DNA of 64,000 bases from Winogradskyella eximia. Lineage in GTDB: Bacteria; Bacteroidota; Bacteroidia; Flavobacteriales; Flavobacteriaceae. How positions within the stretch are numbered: the first letter of the stretch is position 1; each line of letters starts with the position of its first letter. The notes beneath the pieces were generated by a model. The model had not been told where the DNA came from and made no database searches. It saw nothing but the letters and a program-made list of their open reading frames with translations. The position numbers were made by a program, and so were the translations under genes. Where the stretch lies: NCBI RefSeq assembly GCF_003386165.1, contig NZ_QRDV01000004.1, positions 1-64,000 of the forward strand. The letters run 5' to 3'. Shown piece by piece: positions 17,689 through 27,581 of this stretch.

Positions 17689-20600
17689 ATGAAATTAAAA
17701 TTTCAAAGATCAAGAATTGAAATATTCTTTTGTCTTTTTTTATTGTGTAGTTCGTTCGCCCTCATGGCTCAAACCACAATGAAAGGAAAAGTGCTTTCTG
17801 GCTCAGATAATATGCCTTTACCAGGTGCATCTGTCATAGAAAAAGGAACAACCAACGGAACACAAACAGATTTTGATGGTGCATTTACTCTAAATGTATC
17901 AAACGAGTCTTCTGTTATCGTTGTCTCTTATGTGGGATTTAAAACAAAAGAGGTAGCGTATAAGGCAAGTGACATTATTGTTACTTTAGAAGACGACAAC
18001 GCTTTATCAGAAGTGGTTGTAGTAGGTTATGGTACACAAAAGAAAAGTGATATTGTAAATGCTGTTGCAACTACAGATTTAGATAAGGCAACATTGTCAC
18101 CTACATCTGATGTCAATGAAATGTTACGTGGTAGAATAGCTGGTTTACAAGTAGACGTAGGAGGCGGAACTTTAAGACCAGGTGGTACTTCAGAAATTCT
18201 ATTTAGAGGTAGAGGTTCTATTGAAGGTAATATTAGCGCTATTTATGTTGTAGATGGTATAGTTAGAGAAGGTGGTATTGAAGATATTGACGCAGATGAT
18301 ATTCAATCTGTTGAATTTTTGAAGGATGCTTCTGCACAGGCTATTTATGGAACTAGAGGAGCTAATGGTGTTGTTTTAGTTACAACTAAAAGAGGTAAAA
18401 CAGGTAAAGTAAGTGTTAGTTATCATGGTTTTTTAACAACAAAAAAGATTGAACGTAATTTTGATGTATATAGCGGACAAGAATTTGCTCAATTAAAGCG
18501 TGAAGCAGCGCGTTCTACTAACGCTGATGACTCATATTCAAATGATGAAGACGTGTTTTCTGCAATTGAATTAGATAATATTGCCAATAACCGTTTTGTG
18601 GATTGGGAAGATGAGTTAATGAAAAATGGTGTCGTAAATAGTCAGTCTATTAGTATCAGTGGTGGTACAGATATGACAAAAGTTTTTGGTAGTCTTAATT
18701 ACTTTAAAGAAGATGGTATAATACCAACTTCTAGTTATACCAGAAAAACATTTCGTTTAAATGTAGATCAAAAAATTTCTGAAAAATTTTCTGTTAATTT
18801 TGATCTTAACTTTTTAAATGACGATACCGACAGAGCTGCGAATGTTAATGTCATTACTACTTCTCCTTTGGGAAGTGCATACAATGAAGATGGCAGCATT
18901 ACAAGATTTCCAAGTGGTGAAGAATTATCTGCTGTAAACCCATTGTGGAATCTTCGTGAGCAAAATCACGATGAAAGAGGAAATGACTTTGTGGTTAACA
19001 TAACACCAATTTGGCAAATCACAGATGATTTACAATACCAATTAAAAGCCAATTTTAGTAGAAAAACATCTGAAAGAGGACAGTATTTATCTTCATTAAG
19101 TTCTGCAGGTGATGATGTAAGAGGTATTGCAAGAATTGAAAATCAATTAACAGAAGGGTATTTAGTAGAAAACATTTTAACTTACGATAAGACTTTAGGT
19201 GATAAACATAAATTCAATGCGACATTAGTTCAGTCAATACAAGAGCATAGATATAGTCGTACATTTACTGAAGGACAAGGTTTTGGTAGTGATGATCTTG
19301 GTTATGAAGGTATAAATTATGCTATTGGTAATATTACTGTAGACAGAACTGAAGACCCATTTAATTTGGCTTCATTTATGGCTAGGGTTCGTTATGGTTT
19401 TATGGATAAGTACTTGTTTACTGGTACTGTAAGAGGTGATGCTTCTTCTACAATTGGTGAAGGGAAAAATGGTGATGAAAAAAAATGGATTTGGAATCCA
19501 GCAGGATCTTTTGCATGGAAAATTCATAATGAAAGCTTTTTAGAGGATGTTAATTCTATACAAGAATTAAAATTTAGAGCGAGTTATGGTTCTTTAGCTA
19601 ATGCTCCAAGTGGTCCTTTTAGATCTTTATTTTTAGCACAAGGTGAACCATATATTTTTGATGGCGGAACGGCATCAGGAAATTCTCCTTCGACTGTTTT
19701 ACCTAATCCAAATTTAAAATTTGAGAGAATTACAACGTTAAACTTAGGTTTAGATTTCTCAATACTAAATAGAACATTAGTAGGTAATGTGAATTGGTAC
19801 GATGCTAGAACTAATGATTTATTATTAAAGAGAGGTGTGCCTTCTACAACAGGTTATACATTTTCTTATTTTAATGCTGGTGAAATGCAAAATACTGGTA
19901 TAGAATTAGGTTTAACAGCTAATATTATTAATAATGATGATTTTAAATGGTCAGTATCTACAAATTGGTCTAATAATAAAAATGAGATATTAGAACTTTA
20001 TAATGATGGTGAAGGTAATGCTGTTACGGAGGATAATACATATAATTACTATGTAGGTCAGCCAGTGGGTGTTATTTATCAATATGAATTTGATGGTATT
20101 TGGCAAGAAGGTGATGATTTTGAAAATGCTGCCCAAGCTAATCCAGAATCAGCTTTACCTCAAGATGATTTAAGACCTGGTGATATTAAGATTAAGGATG
20201 TTAACGGAGTAGATGACGAAGGTAATATTACAAAAGGACCAGATGGTAAAATTACACAAGAAGATCGCGTGTTCATAGATCCTAATCCAGATTGGTTTGG
20301 TTCATTGTCAACAACTATTCAGTATAAAGGATTTGATTTATTACTAGATTTTTATGCTGTTGAAGGTGCTACAAAAGTGAATCCATTTTTAAATACTTAT
20401 AATAATGGTGGTACGTTAGAAGGAAAGTTAAATGGTGTAAAAGTAGATTATTATACTCCAGAAAATCCATCAACAACGTTTCCGAGACCAAACGCGGATT
20501 CTGCACCTTTATATTTAAATTCATTAGCAGTTAGAGATGCATCTTATATTAGATTAAGAACTATAAGTTTAGGATACACATTATCAGATAAGATAACTTC

Positions 20601-20772
20601 TAAATTAAACTTTGATCAAATTAGAGTTTATGCTACAGCGACTAATGTATTTACAGATACAGATTATATTGGTTACAGTCCAGAAGTTAATATTAGATCA
20701 ACATTTTCTAATGCAGATACAGGTTATCCTGATGCAAAGTCATTCACATTTGGTGTAAGAGTTAAATTTTAA
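17689..20772 (+). CDS. SusC-family TonB-dependent outer-membrane transporter
   Basis: A 1027-aa TonB-linked outer-membrane importer. Order: signal peptide; carboxypeptidase-D-like regulatory domain (MKGKVLSGSDNMPLPGASVIEKGTTNGTQTDFDGAF); the SusC TonB-box region EVVVVGYGTQKKSD; plug domain with SIYVVDG-like DAIYVVDGIV and LKDASAQAIYGTRGANGVVLVTTKRGK; then the 22-strand barrel ending in an aromatic residue (GVRVKF). It works with the SusD lipoprotein immediately downstream to import an oligomeric ligand. Unlike a laminarin or alginate system, its neighbours are a glycerophosphodiesterase and a phosphatase-fold protein, so the ligand may not be a plain glycan. Confidence 0.95.
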   Translation: MKLKFQRSRIEIFFCLFLLCSSFALMAQTTMKGKVLSGSDNMPLPGASVIEKGTTNGTQTDFDGAFTLNVSNESSVIVVSYVGFKTKEVAYKASDIIVTLEDDNALSEVVVVGYGTQKKSDIVNAVATTDLDKATLSPTSDVNEMLRGRIAGLQVDVGGGTLRPGGTSEILFRGRGSIEGNISAIYVVDGIVREGGIEDIDADDIQSVEFLKDASAQAIYGTRGANGVVLVTTKRGKTGKVSVSYHGFLTTKKIERNFDVYSGQEFAQLKREAARSTNADDSYSNDEDVFSAIELDNIANNRFVDWEDELMKNGVVNSQSISISGGTDMTKVFGSLNYFKEDGIIPTSSYTRKTFRLNVDQKISEKFSVNFDLNFLNDDTDRAANVNVITTSPLGSAYNEDGSITRFPSGEELSAVNPLWNLREQNHDERGNDFVVNITPIWQITDDLQYQLKANFSRKTSERGQYLSSLSSAGDDVRGIARIENQLTEGYLVENILTYDKTLGDKHKFNATLVQSIQEHRYSRTFTEGQGFGSDDLGYEGINYAIGNITVDRTEDPFNLASFMARVRYGFMDKYLFTGTVRGDASSTIGEGKNGDEKKWIWNPAGSFAWKIHNESFLEDVNSIQELKFRASYGSLANAPSGPFRSLFLAQGEPYIFDGGTASGNSPSTVLPNPNLKFERITTLNLGLDFSILNRTLVGNVNWYDARTNDLLLKRGVPSTTGYTFSYFNAGEMQNTGIELGLTANIINNDDFKWSVSTNWSNNKNEILELYNDGEGNAVTEDNTYNYYVGQPVGVIYQYEFDGIWQEGDDFENAAQANPESALPQDDLRPGDIKIKDVNGVDDEGNITKGPDGKITQEDRVFIDPNPDWFGSLSTTIQYKGFDLLLDFYAVEGATKVNPFLNTYNNGGTLEGKLNGVKVDYYTPENPSTTFPRPNADSAPLYLNSLAVRDASYIRLRTISLGYTLSDKITSKLNFDQIRVYATATNVFTDTDYIGYSPEVNIRSTFSNADTGYPDAKSFTFGVRVKF

Positions 20773-20791
20773 TTAAAAAAAGAATAATATT

Positions 20792-22405
20792 ATGAAAACG
20801 AAGTTTTTTAATTCAAAAATAAAGGGTAGCCTACTTCTATGCATGGCGTTACTCTTCGTAGTGACTTCTTGTGAAGATTACTTAAAAGAGGAGCCAAGTA
20901 CATTTATAGATGCGGATTACATTTTTACTACTGAAGAAGGCTTAAAGTCTGGTGTGGTAGCTCTATATAAATTTGAAAGAGACCGTTATGATAACAGTAC
21001 AGAAGATTTTATGGGATCAGTACTTATGTCATCTAGAAGTGATTTGGCTTTTTCAAGAACAGGTTATACAGGTTTAATGGGACGTTACGAAAGAGGTACG
21101 TCTCCAGTAGATCAAGGATCTAATTTTGCATCGTCATTATTTTGGAAGCATTTCTATAATATGACTAATAAAGCAACTGCTATTATTAACGCAGCTGAAG
21201 AAATAGAAGGTATCGATGAAGATGCAAGAAAGAAAGTATTAGCTGAAGCTAAATATTTTAGAGCACATTCTTATTTCTATTTATACAGAATGTATAATAA
21301 CATATTTGTTTCTACAGAGACTGTAACTGTAGACAATGCATTTAATGTTGTAAACGATAGGTCAACTGATGCAGAAATATTTGGACTTATTAATAGTGAT
21401 CTTGATTACGCCATTGAAAATTTAGATTGGATAGATACTTTTGGGCGTGTTACTAAAGGAACAGCAAAACATGTAAAAGCAAAAGTGGCTATGTGGCAAG
21501 GTGATTGGACAGAGGCTAAAAATCAAGCACTAGATGTTATTGAAGGACCTGATAGTCCACATAGTTTAGTGTCTAGTACTGCAGATGTATTTGCAGGTGA
21601 TAGAAATAATTCAGAATCTTTATTCGTAATTCAATCTCAAGACGATGTACTTGGTGGTGGTAATACAACTATGATGAATGCGAATTATGTAACTCAATAT
21701 TTTCAAATATCAGGAATAGAGTCTAATAATGAACAAGGAGGTCGAGGATTTTCTAGAATTTTACCAAATTTATATTTGTTAAACCTTATAGCTGAGGATC
21801 CAAACGACACAAGAGATGATAATACTTACTTTAGATTAAAGTATTACTATACATCAGGAGATAGAATTGGTGAGGAAGTAGATAATTATGAGCCAATAAC
21901 AGATCTTGCTAATCCTTCTAGCTCATATCAAAATTATTATAAAAGAATGCATCCATCTTGTATTAAGTTTTCACAAGAAGATGGTAATGCAGATTCTTAT
22001 TTAATAAGAGGTAATGTAACGGTTTATAGATTAGCCGAGACTTATTTAATAGCAGCAGAAGCTATTATGAGATCTTCAGGTGATCCTTTACCTTACATTA
22101 ATGCTGTAAGAACTAGAGCTGGTGCTGCACCAGTAACTACTGTTAATCAGCAAACCATTTTAGATGAGCGCGCAAGAGAATTAGCTTTTGAAGGACAACG
22201 TTGGTTTACCTTAAAAAGAATGGGACAAGATGTAATTGATTTTCAAATAACAAATTATGCTGGTGATGGAGAATATTTTCCTGCAAATTTAGGCTCTAAA
22301 GATCCTAGAGAAAATTGGCAATCATATTATATCAACTGGCCAATTGCTCAGAGAGATTTAGATTTGTTAGGACCAGATTATCCTCAGAATAATGGTTATA
22401 ATTAA
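20792..22405 (+). CDS. SusD/RagB-family surface lipoprotein
   Basis: A 537-aa surface lipoprotein (signal ends FVVTSC, lipid Cys about residue 27, followed by EDYLKEEPS, the common SusD N-terminus). TPR-like helices and the family pattern AEAKYFRAHSYFYLYRMYNN, TAKHVKAKVAMWQGDW, and the C-terminal YRLAETYLIAAEAIMRSS, RTRAGA, LDERARELAFEGQRWFTLKRMG. SusD caps the SusC barrel and binds the ligand. It is 19 bases behind SusC and followed by a terminator at 22430-22460, so the enzymes downstream may be expressed at a lower level or from their own promoter. Confidence 0.95.
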   Translation: MKTKFFNSKIKGSLLLCMALLFVVTSCEDYLKEEPSTFIDADYIFTTEEGLKSGVVALYKFERDRYDNSTEDFMGSVLMSSRSDLAFSRTGYTGLMGRYERGTSPVDQGSNFASSLFWKHFYNMTNKATAIINAAEEIEGIDEDARKKVLAEAKYFRAHSYFYLYRMYNNIFVSTETVTVDNAFNVVNDRSTDAEIFGLINSDLDYAIENLDWIDTFGRVTKGTAKHVKAKVAMWQGDWTEAKNQALDVIEGPDSPHSLVSSTADVFAGDRNNSESLFVIQSQDDVLGGGNTTMMNANYVTQYFQISGIESNNEQGGRGFSRILPNLYLLNLIAEDPNDTRDDNTYFRLKYYYTSGDRIGEEVDNYEPITDLANPSSSYQNYYKRMHPSCIKFSQEDGNADSYLIRGNVTVYRLAETYLIAAEAIMRSSGDPLPYINAVRTRAGAAPVTTVNQQTILDERARELAFEGQRWFTLKRMGQDVIDFQITNYAGDGEYFPANLGSKDPRENWQSYYINWPIAQRDLDLLGPDYPQNNGYN

Positions 22406-22429
22406 TTATTTGAGTTAGTTTTTTATATG

Positions 22430-22460
22430 CAAAATGGGCAAGTTCTCTTGCCCTTTTGTT
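22430..22460 (+). terminator. Terminator after susD
   Basis: GGGCAAG (22436-22442), loop TTCT, CTTGCCC (22447-22453), flanked by AAAA and TTTTGTTTT. It may be partial, since three functionally related genes continue on the same strand. Confidence 0.8.
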
Positions 22461-22491
22461 TTCTTATCATTTGCCTTTAATATATTTACCT

Positions 22492-23292
22492 ATGCGTTAC
22501 TTAATCATCTTATTTATGTGTATTGGATTGGCATCTTGCAATTCAAATTCAAAAAAATCAGAAATTGTTTTTGCTGATAATCCTGTAATTGCGCACAGAG
22601 GTGCGTGGAAAGCCAAAGGCTTACCAAAAAATTCTATAGCAGCTTTAAAAGAAGCTATAAACCAAAAATGTACTGGCTCAGAATTTGATGTCCGAATGAC
22701 GTCAGATGAAATACTAATCGTTACTCACGATGCAGATTTCGGAGGTTTAGATATTGAATCTTCAACCTATAACGAGTTAGCAAAACACAAATTATCAAAT
22801 GGAGAAACTCTTCCAACTCTAAAAGATTTCATTTTAGCAGGTATAACAGATAACACCTCAACGGGTTTAGTTTGCGAAATTAAATCTTCAAAAATTGAAG
22901 GTCGTAATACACTTATTGCAGATAAGGCTGTGACTATAGTAAAAGAGTTAAAAGCGGAAGCTTATATATCTTACTATATCAGTTTTAGTTACGACGTTAT
23001 TAAACACATTAAAAAAATTGATCCTAATTCTAAAGTCTTATATCTCGATGGTTCTAAATCTCCAGATGAATTAAAAAAAGATGGTATAAATGGTTTAGAT
23101 TATTTAGTATGGAAACTAAAGCAGAAACCAGAATGGATTAAAGAAGCTAAAGATTTAAATCTTAAATTAAATGCTTGGACAGCAAATAAGCAAGAAGATA
23201 TCGATTGGTTGCTAAACAACAATTTTGATTATATTACTACTGATGAACCAGAATTGACTTTTGAAAGACTAAAAGCAACTTCAACCAATTAG
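22492..23292 (+). CDS. Glycerophosphodiester phosphodiesterase-family lipoprotein
   Basis: A 266-aa lipoprotein (MRYLIILFMCIGLASC) with a GDPD-type TIM barrel. Active-site features: PVIAHRGAWKAKGLPKNSIAA (His-Arg-Gly), EFDVRMTSDEILIVTHDADF (metal-binding Glu/Asp and catalytic His), VCEIKS, and the C-terminal LNAWTANKQEDIDWLLNNNFDYITTDEPE. The family hydrolyses glycerophosphodiesters to glycerol 3-phosphate and an alcohol; some relatives act on other phosphodiesters. I start at the ATG at 22492, which gives the lipoprotein signal. The product would feed the GlpD upstream of this locus. Confidence 0.9.
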   Translation: MRYLIILFMCIGLASCNSNSKKSEIVFADNPVIAHRGAWKAKGLPKNSIAALKEAINQKCTGSEFDVRMTSDEILIVTHDADFGGLDIESSTYNELAKHKLSNGETLPTLKDFILAGITDNTSTGLVCEIKSSKIEGRNTLIADKAVTIVKELKAEAYISYYISFSYDVIKHIKKIDPNSKVLYLDGSKSPDELKKDGINGLDYLVWKLKQKPEWIKEAKDLNLKLNAWTANKQEDIDWLLNNNFDYITTDEPELTFERLKATSTN

Positions 23293-23336
23293 GAGCTTAT
23301 TTGTTAAAGTTTTTAGACTAAACAATATATTGATAA

Positions 23337-24194
23337 ATGAAATTTGTAAAGTTATTTATTATTTGTGTATCTCTTTTGGGTTGCAAAACCTATAAAGAAA
23401 ATTCAAAGAGTTACAATTCTAGTTTAAAATTGATGACTTATAATATTCGTTTGGACACCGCTTCAGATGGAGAGAATGCATGGCCAAATCGAGCTCAATT
23501 TTTAAGTTCACAAATCTTATTTTTAGGTCCAGATGTTTTTGGAGTTCAAGAAGCACTTCCTAATCAAATAGAAGATTTAAATTCTGCTTTAGTAGATTAT
23601 AACTCTATTGGTGTAGGAAGAGATGGTGAAGGAGCAGGAGAGTCTTCAGCGATTTTTTACAATTCTAAACAGGTTAAAGTTATAGAGCATAAAACCTTTT
23701 GGTTGTCTAATTCGCCAGAAAAAGTGTCTAAAGGTTGGGATGCTGCTTATCCTAGAGTATGTACGTATGGTTTATTTACTTCGATTACCACTAATCAAAA
23801 ATTTTGGGTGTTCAATACACATTTAGATCATGTTGGTAAAGAAGCAAGATATGAGGGGATGAAACTTATTCTTCAAAACATAGCTTCAGTAAATACAGAA
23901 AATTACCCTGTGTTTTTAATGGGTGATTTTAATGTAGAACCTCAAAGTGAGGTTATTACTGAAATATCAAATACCATGTTAGATGCAAAACAAACAGCAG
24001 AATTAAAATATGGCTCTAACGGAACATTTAATGGCTTTAGATATAATGAGCCAGTTACCAGACGAATTGATTATATTTTTGTTTCTAAATCCTCTCAAGT
24101 AATGGTGAAGAAATATGCTGTATTATCAAATACAGTAGATTTTAAGTTTCCTTCAGACCATTTTCCTGTTTATATTGACGTAGATTTAAAATAA
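23337..24194 (+). CDS. Endonuclease/exonuclease/phosphatase-fold lipoprotein
   Basis: A 285-aa lipoprotein (signal ends SLLGC) of the EEP superfamily, Mg-dependent phosphoesterases. Conserved stations: LKLMTYNIRLDT (Asn), DVFGVQEAL (Glu), FNTHLDHVG, FLMGDFNVEP (Asp, Asn), RRIDYIFVS (Asp) and the final SDHFPV (Asp, His). Bacteroidota paralogues like this are often annotated as nucleases, but many are secreted phosphatases or sphingomyelinase-like enzymes. Between a GDPD and a GH3 in a SusCD locus, removal of phosphate from the imported ligand is the simpler guess. Confidence 0.85.
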   Translation: MKFVKLFIICVSLLGCKTYKENSKSYNSSLKLMTYNIRLDTASDGENAWPNRAQFLSSQILFLGPDVFGVQEALPNQIEDLNSALVDYNSIGVGRDGEGAGESSAIFYNSKQVKVIEHKTFWLSNSPEKVSKGWDAAYPRVCTYGLFTSITTNQKFWVFNTHLDHVGKEARYEGMKLILQNIASVNTENYPVFLMGDFNVEPQSEVITEISNTMLDAKQTAELKYGSNGTFNGFRYNEPVTRRIDYIFVSKSSQVMVKKYAVLSNTVDFKFPSDHFPVYIDVDLK

Positions 24195-24204
24195 TTAGTG
24201 TTTA

Positions 24205-26565
24205 ATGAAAGTGAATAATAAGACTTTATTTGTTACAGTTATTAGCATAAAATTGCTTGCTATTTTACTGATTTCCTGTCAGTATCTAGATAAAGGAAAT
24301 ATTGTTGAAAATGATTCACAAACGACTGAAAATAAATCAATTATAAATGATGAGATAACAGAACGCAAAATAGATTCGGTTTTGTCATTAATGACCATTG
24401 ATGAAAAAATTGGTCAATTAGTTCAGTACAGTGGTAAATGGGATGCAACAGGTCCTTCGAGTTCCGTAAGTGACCAGTACAAAAATGATAAGTTAAAGAA
24501 TGGAGAAGTAGGTGCTATGCTTAACGTCTCTTCTGTAGCTTCAGTTCGCGAAACCCAGCGTATAGTAATGGAAAATTCAAGGTTAAAAATTCCATTGCTT
24601 TTTGGTTATGATGTCATCCATGGTTATAAGACTATTTTTCCTATTCCCTTAGGTGAAAGTGCTAGTTGGGATTTGGATATTATGCAGCAATCCGCTGTAA
24701 TTTCGGCTAAAGAAGCTTCTGCATCTGGTATCAATTGGGTTTTTGCACCAATGATAGATGTCTCTAGAGATGCACGTTGGGGAAGAATAATGGAAGGCTC
24801 AGGTGAGGATACTTACTTAACTACTGTTATAGGAGTTGCCAAGATTAAAGGCTTGCAAGGAAATGATTTGTCGAATTCTAATACTGTTGCAGCATGTGCT
24901 AAACATTTTGCTGGTTATGGTTTTGCAGAGTCTGGTAGAGATTATAATACCATAAATATTGGTGAGTTTGAATTGCACAATACAATTCTGCCACCTTTTA
25001 AAGCTGCAGCAAATGCAGGTGTCGCTACTTTTATGAATGCCTTTAATGATATAGATGGCATACCTTCTACAGGACATAAATATTTACAAAGAGACTTGCT
25101 AAAAGGTGAATGGAACTGGCCTGGTTTTGTCGTTTCAGATTGGGGAAGTATAGGAGAGTTGATAGCTCATGGATATGCCTCAGATTTAAAACAAGCTTCT
25201 GAGATTGCATTAAATGCAGGAAGCGATATGGATATGCAATCTTATGCATATGAAGCTTCGTTAAAAGAATTGGTAAAAGAGGATAATGTCGCATTAAGCC
25301 TTGTAGATGATGCTGTAAGGCGTGTATTAAGAGTGAAATTTCACTTAGGCCTATTTGATGATCCTTATAAATATTGTAATGAAGAAAGAGAACAAAATGA
25401 TATTTATAACCAAGCACATTTAAATGTTGCCAGAGATGTGGCTAAAAAATCTATAGTACTTCTTAAAAATAATAACCAATTATTACCTCTCTCTAAAAGC
25501 TTAAGTAGTGTAGCGGTTATTGGACCATTGGCAAATGATAAAAACACACCTTTAGGTAATTGGAGAGCCAAAGGGGAATATAATTCTGCCGTGTCTTTAC
25601 TAGAAGGAGTAAAACAAGCCGTTTCTAAAAACACCAAAGTTTATTATGAGAAAGGTGTTGCATTAACGATACCCACTATAAAACCTGGAGAGAATCAATT
25701 TTCAACTCCTATAGAATTTAATACTAATGATACATCTGGTATAAGAAAAGCAGTTGAGGTAGCTAAGAAAGCTGAGGTTGTTTTATTAGCTATTGGTGAA
25801 GATGCTTATCAAACAGGAGAAGGAAGAAGCCAAGTAGATATTGGTTTTAAAGGTTTGCAGTTAGAGTTGTTAGAAGCCATAAAAAAAGTCAATAAAAATA
25901 TTGTAATAGTACTAATGAATGGACGTCCTATGGATATAAGGAGTGCTTCAGAAATGGTACCTTCTATATTAGAATGTTGGCATTTAGGTTCGCAATCTGG
26001 TAATGCTATTGCAGATGTCATTTTTGGAGATTATAACCCTTCAGGAAAATTACCTGTATCATTTCCGCATCATGTTGGTCAAGAACCTTTGTATTACAAT
26101 CAAAAAAATACTGGGAGACCATACGGATTAAAGCAAGTTACTTATTCTGCATATAGAGATGCTCCAAGATTTGCATTGTATCCATTTGGTTATGGCTTAA
26201 GTTATACTACTTTTAAATATGATAACTTAACGCTTAATACATCTGAAATAAAGGTGAATGGAGAATTAGAAGTTTCAGTGAATGTAACTAATGTAGGAGA
26301 TAGAGAAGGAGAAGAGGTTGTACAATTATATATTAGAGATTTAGTAGGTAGTTTGGTTAGACCCATTAGAGAATTAAAAGGTTTTAAAAAAATGATGTTG
26401 AAACCAGGTGAAACTAAAACGGTTACTTTTTTAATTAATTCGGAAACACTACAGTTTTATTCCGTCAATAAAAAATGGGAAGTTGAGCCTGGTGATTTTG
26501 ATGTTTGGGTTGGTGGCAGTTCTAAAGCAGAACTCAAAGAACGTTTTAGTGTCATTAACGAGTAA
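24205..26565 (+). CDS. Glycoside hydrolase family 3 (beta-glucosidase-type) lipoprotein
   Basis: A 786-aa exo-acting beta-glycosidase lipoprotein (signal LLAILLISC). Domains: GH3 (alpha/beta)8 barrel (about 55-380) with KHFAGYGFAESGRDYN and the nucleophile Asp 312 in GFVVSDWGSIGELI; the GH3 C-terminal sandwich (about 415-650) with VVLLAIGEDAYQTGEGRSQVDI; and a fibronectin type III-like C-terminal domain (about 695-770). Layout and length match BglX-type enzymes, which release glucose (sometimes xylose) from beta-linked oligomers. Last gene of the locus, 10 bases behind the EEP-fold gene. Confidence 0.93.
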   Translation: MKVNNKTLFVTVISIKLLAILLISCQYLDKGNIVENDSQTTENKSIINDEITERKIDSVLSLMTIDEKIGQLVQYSGKWDATGPSSSVSDQYKNDKLKNGEVGAMLNVSSVASVRETQRIVMENSRLKIPLLFGYDVIHGYKTIFPIPLGESASWDLDIMQQSAVISAKEASASGINWVFAPMIDVSRDARWGRIMEGSGEDTYLTTVIGVAKIKGLQGNDLSNSNTVAACAKHFAGYGFAESGRDYNTINIGEFELHNTILPPFKAAANAGVATFMNAFNDIDGIPSTGHKYLQRDLLKGEWNWPGFVVSDWGSIGELIAHGYASDLKQASEIALNAGSDMDMQSYAYEASLKELVKEDNVALSLVDDAVRRVLRVKFHLGLFDDPYKYCNEEREQNDIYNQAHLNVARDVAKKSIVLLKNNNQLLPLSKSLSSVAVIGPLANDKNTPLGNWRAKGEYNSAVSLLEGVKQAVSKNTKVYYEKGVALTIPTIKPGENQFSTPIEFNTNDTSGIRKAVEVAKKAEVVLLAIGEDAYQTGEGRSQVDIGFKGLQLELLEAIKKVNKNIVIVLMNGRPMDIRSASEMVPSILECWHLGSQSGNAIADVIFGDYNPSGKLPVSFPHHVGQEPLYYNQKNTGRPYGLKQVTYSAYRDAPRFALYPFGYGLSYTTFKYDNLTLNTSEIKVNGELEVSVNVTNVGDREGEEVVQLYIRDLVGSLVRPIRELKGFKKMMLKPGETKTVTFLINSETLQFYSVNKKWEVEPGDFDVWVGGSSKAELKERFSVINE

Positions 26566-26616
26566 ATAGGTTTTAACGGCATTGTCTGCAACTAAATTTT
26601 AAAATTGAAAAGTGGC

Positions 26617-26659
26617 TGATTTTAATCATTTTATGGCTCATTGATTTTGATTAGTTTTA
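26617..26659 (+). promoter_or_regulatory. Stress-island operator 1 and promoter
   Basis: Palindrome TGATTTTAATCA (26617-26628), 23 nt, then -7 TAGTTTTA (26652-26659). Points at the UspA gene starting at 26675. Confidence 0.85.
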
Positions 26660-26674
26660 TACAAATTGAAAACG

Positions 26675-27508
26675 ATGAAACAAATACTATTACTCACAGA
26701 CTTTTCTGAAAATTCCATAAATGCTATACATTATGCATTAAATTTATTTAAAGAAGACAATTGTAATTTCTATGTTTTACATGTAGAAAGTTCTAAGTCA
26801 TATTTAAGTGATGACTTAGTAATGGGAGGAGGCCAAAGTATTTATGATTCTATTGTGAAAAAATCGAAAAAAAGATTGTTAGAGCTTATAGAAAATCTCA
26901 AATCTAAGTTTCATAATCCTAAATTTACGTTTCAAGAGGTCATAGATTTTGATGGACTAACACAGGCTATAAACCAGGTGAAAACATCTAAACATATCGA
27001 TTTAATCGTTATGGGAAGCAATGGAGTAACAGGCGCCAAAGAGATTGTTTTTGGAAGTAATACAATCAATGTTATAAGAAATGTGTACTGCCCAACTTTA
27101 ATTGTTCCTGAAGGATTTTCATATATAAAACCATTAGAGGTATTATTACCTTTAGATTTAGACGACACATTAAATAGCAATGCATTTTCCGAACTGCTAA
27201 AGTTTACCGAAAAGTTCAGTGATAAATTACATTTGTTAAGAATGATTCCTAGTGATGAAGTATCTCAAGAATTAGAAAATGATGCTGAGTATATCAGTGC
27301 TTTTATAAAAGGTTTAGATTATGCTTATCATGTTATTGAAGAGGTTCCTATGGATTATACGGTAAGCTGTTACACGCAAACACATCCTATTACTTTAACG
27401 GCTCTGTTGGTTCAAAAAGAACGTTTTGTCGATCGTTTTTTTACGAGTTCTTCAACCTCAAAAATAAGTAATAAGTTGAGAGTACCTTTATTAGTTTTTC
27501 ATTCTTAA
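26675..27508 (+). CDS. Universal stress protein, two UspA domains
   Basis: A 277-aa cytoplasmic protein of two Usp domains. Domain 1 (about 1-145) starts KQILLLTDFSENSINAIHYALNLF and ends with the nucleotide-binding pattern MGSNGVTGAKEIVFGSNT (G-2x-G-9x-GS). Domain 2 (about 150-277) keeps the fold but lacks that glycine motif. The ATG at 26675 is preferred to an upstream in-frame TTG because the predicted transcription start is about 26665. It stands alone on the plus strand, facing the minus-strand Usp cluster, and has its own island operator. Confidence 0.92.
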   Translation: MKQILLLTDFSENSINAIHYALNLFKEDNCNFYVLHVESSKSYLSDDLVMGGGQSIYDSIVKKSKKRLLELIENLKSKFHNPKFTFQEVIDFDGLTQAINQVKTSKHIDLIVMGSNGVTGAKEIVFGSNTINVIRNVYCPTLIVPEGFSYIKPLEVLLPLDLDDTLNSNAFSELLKFTEKFSDKLHLLRMIPSDEVSQELENDAEYISAFIKGLDYAYHVIEEVPMDYTVSCYTQTHPITLTALLVQKERFVDRFFTSSSTSKISNKLRVPLLVFHS

Positions 27509-27581
27509 ATGTGTGATAAATAATTGTAAAAACAGAAATCTAAACCCATTTAATTGGTATGTCTAATTACTCAAATTTATA

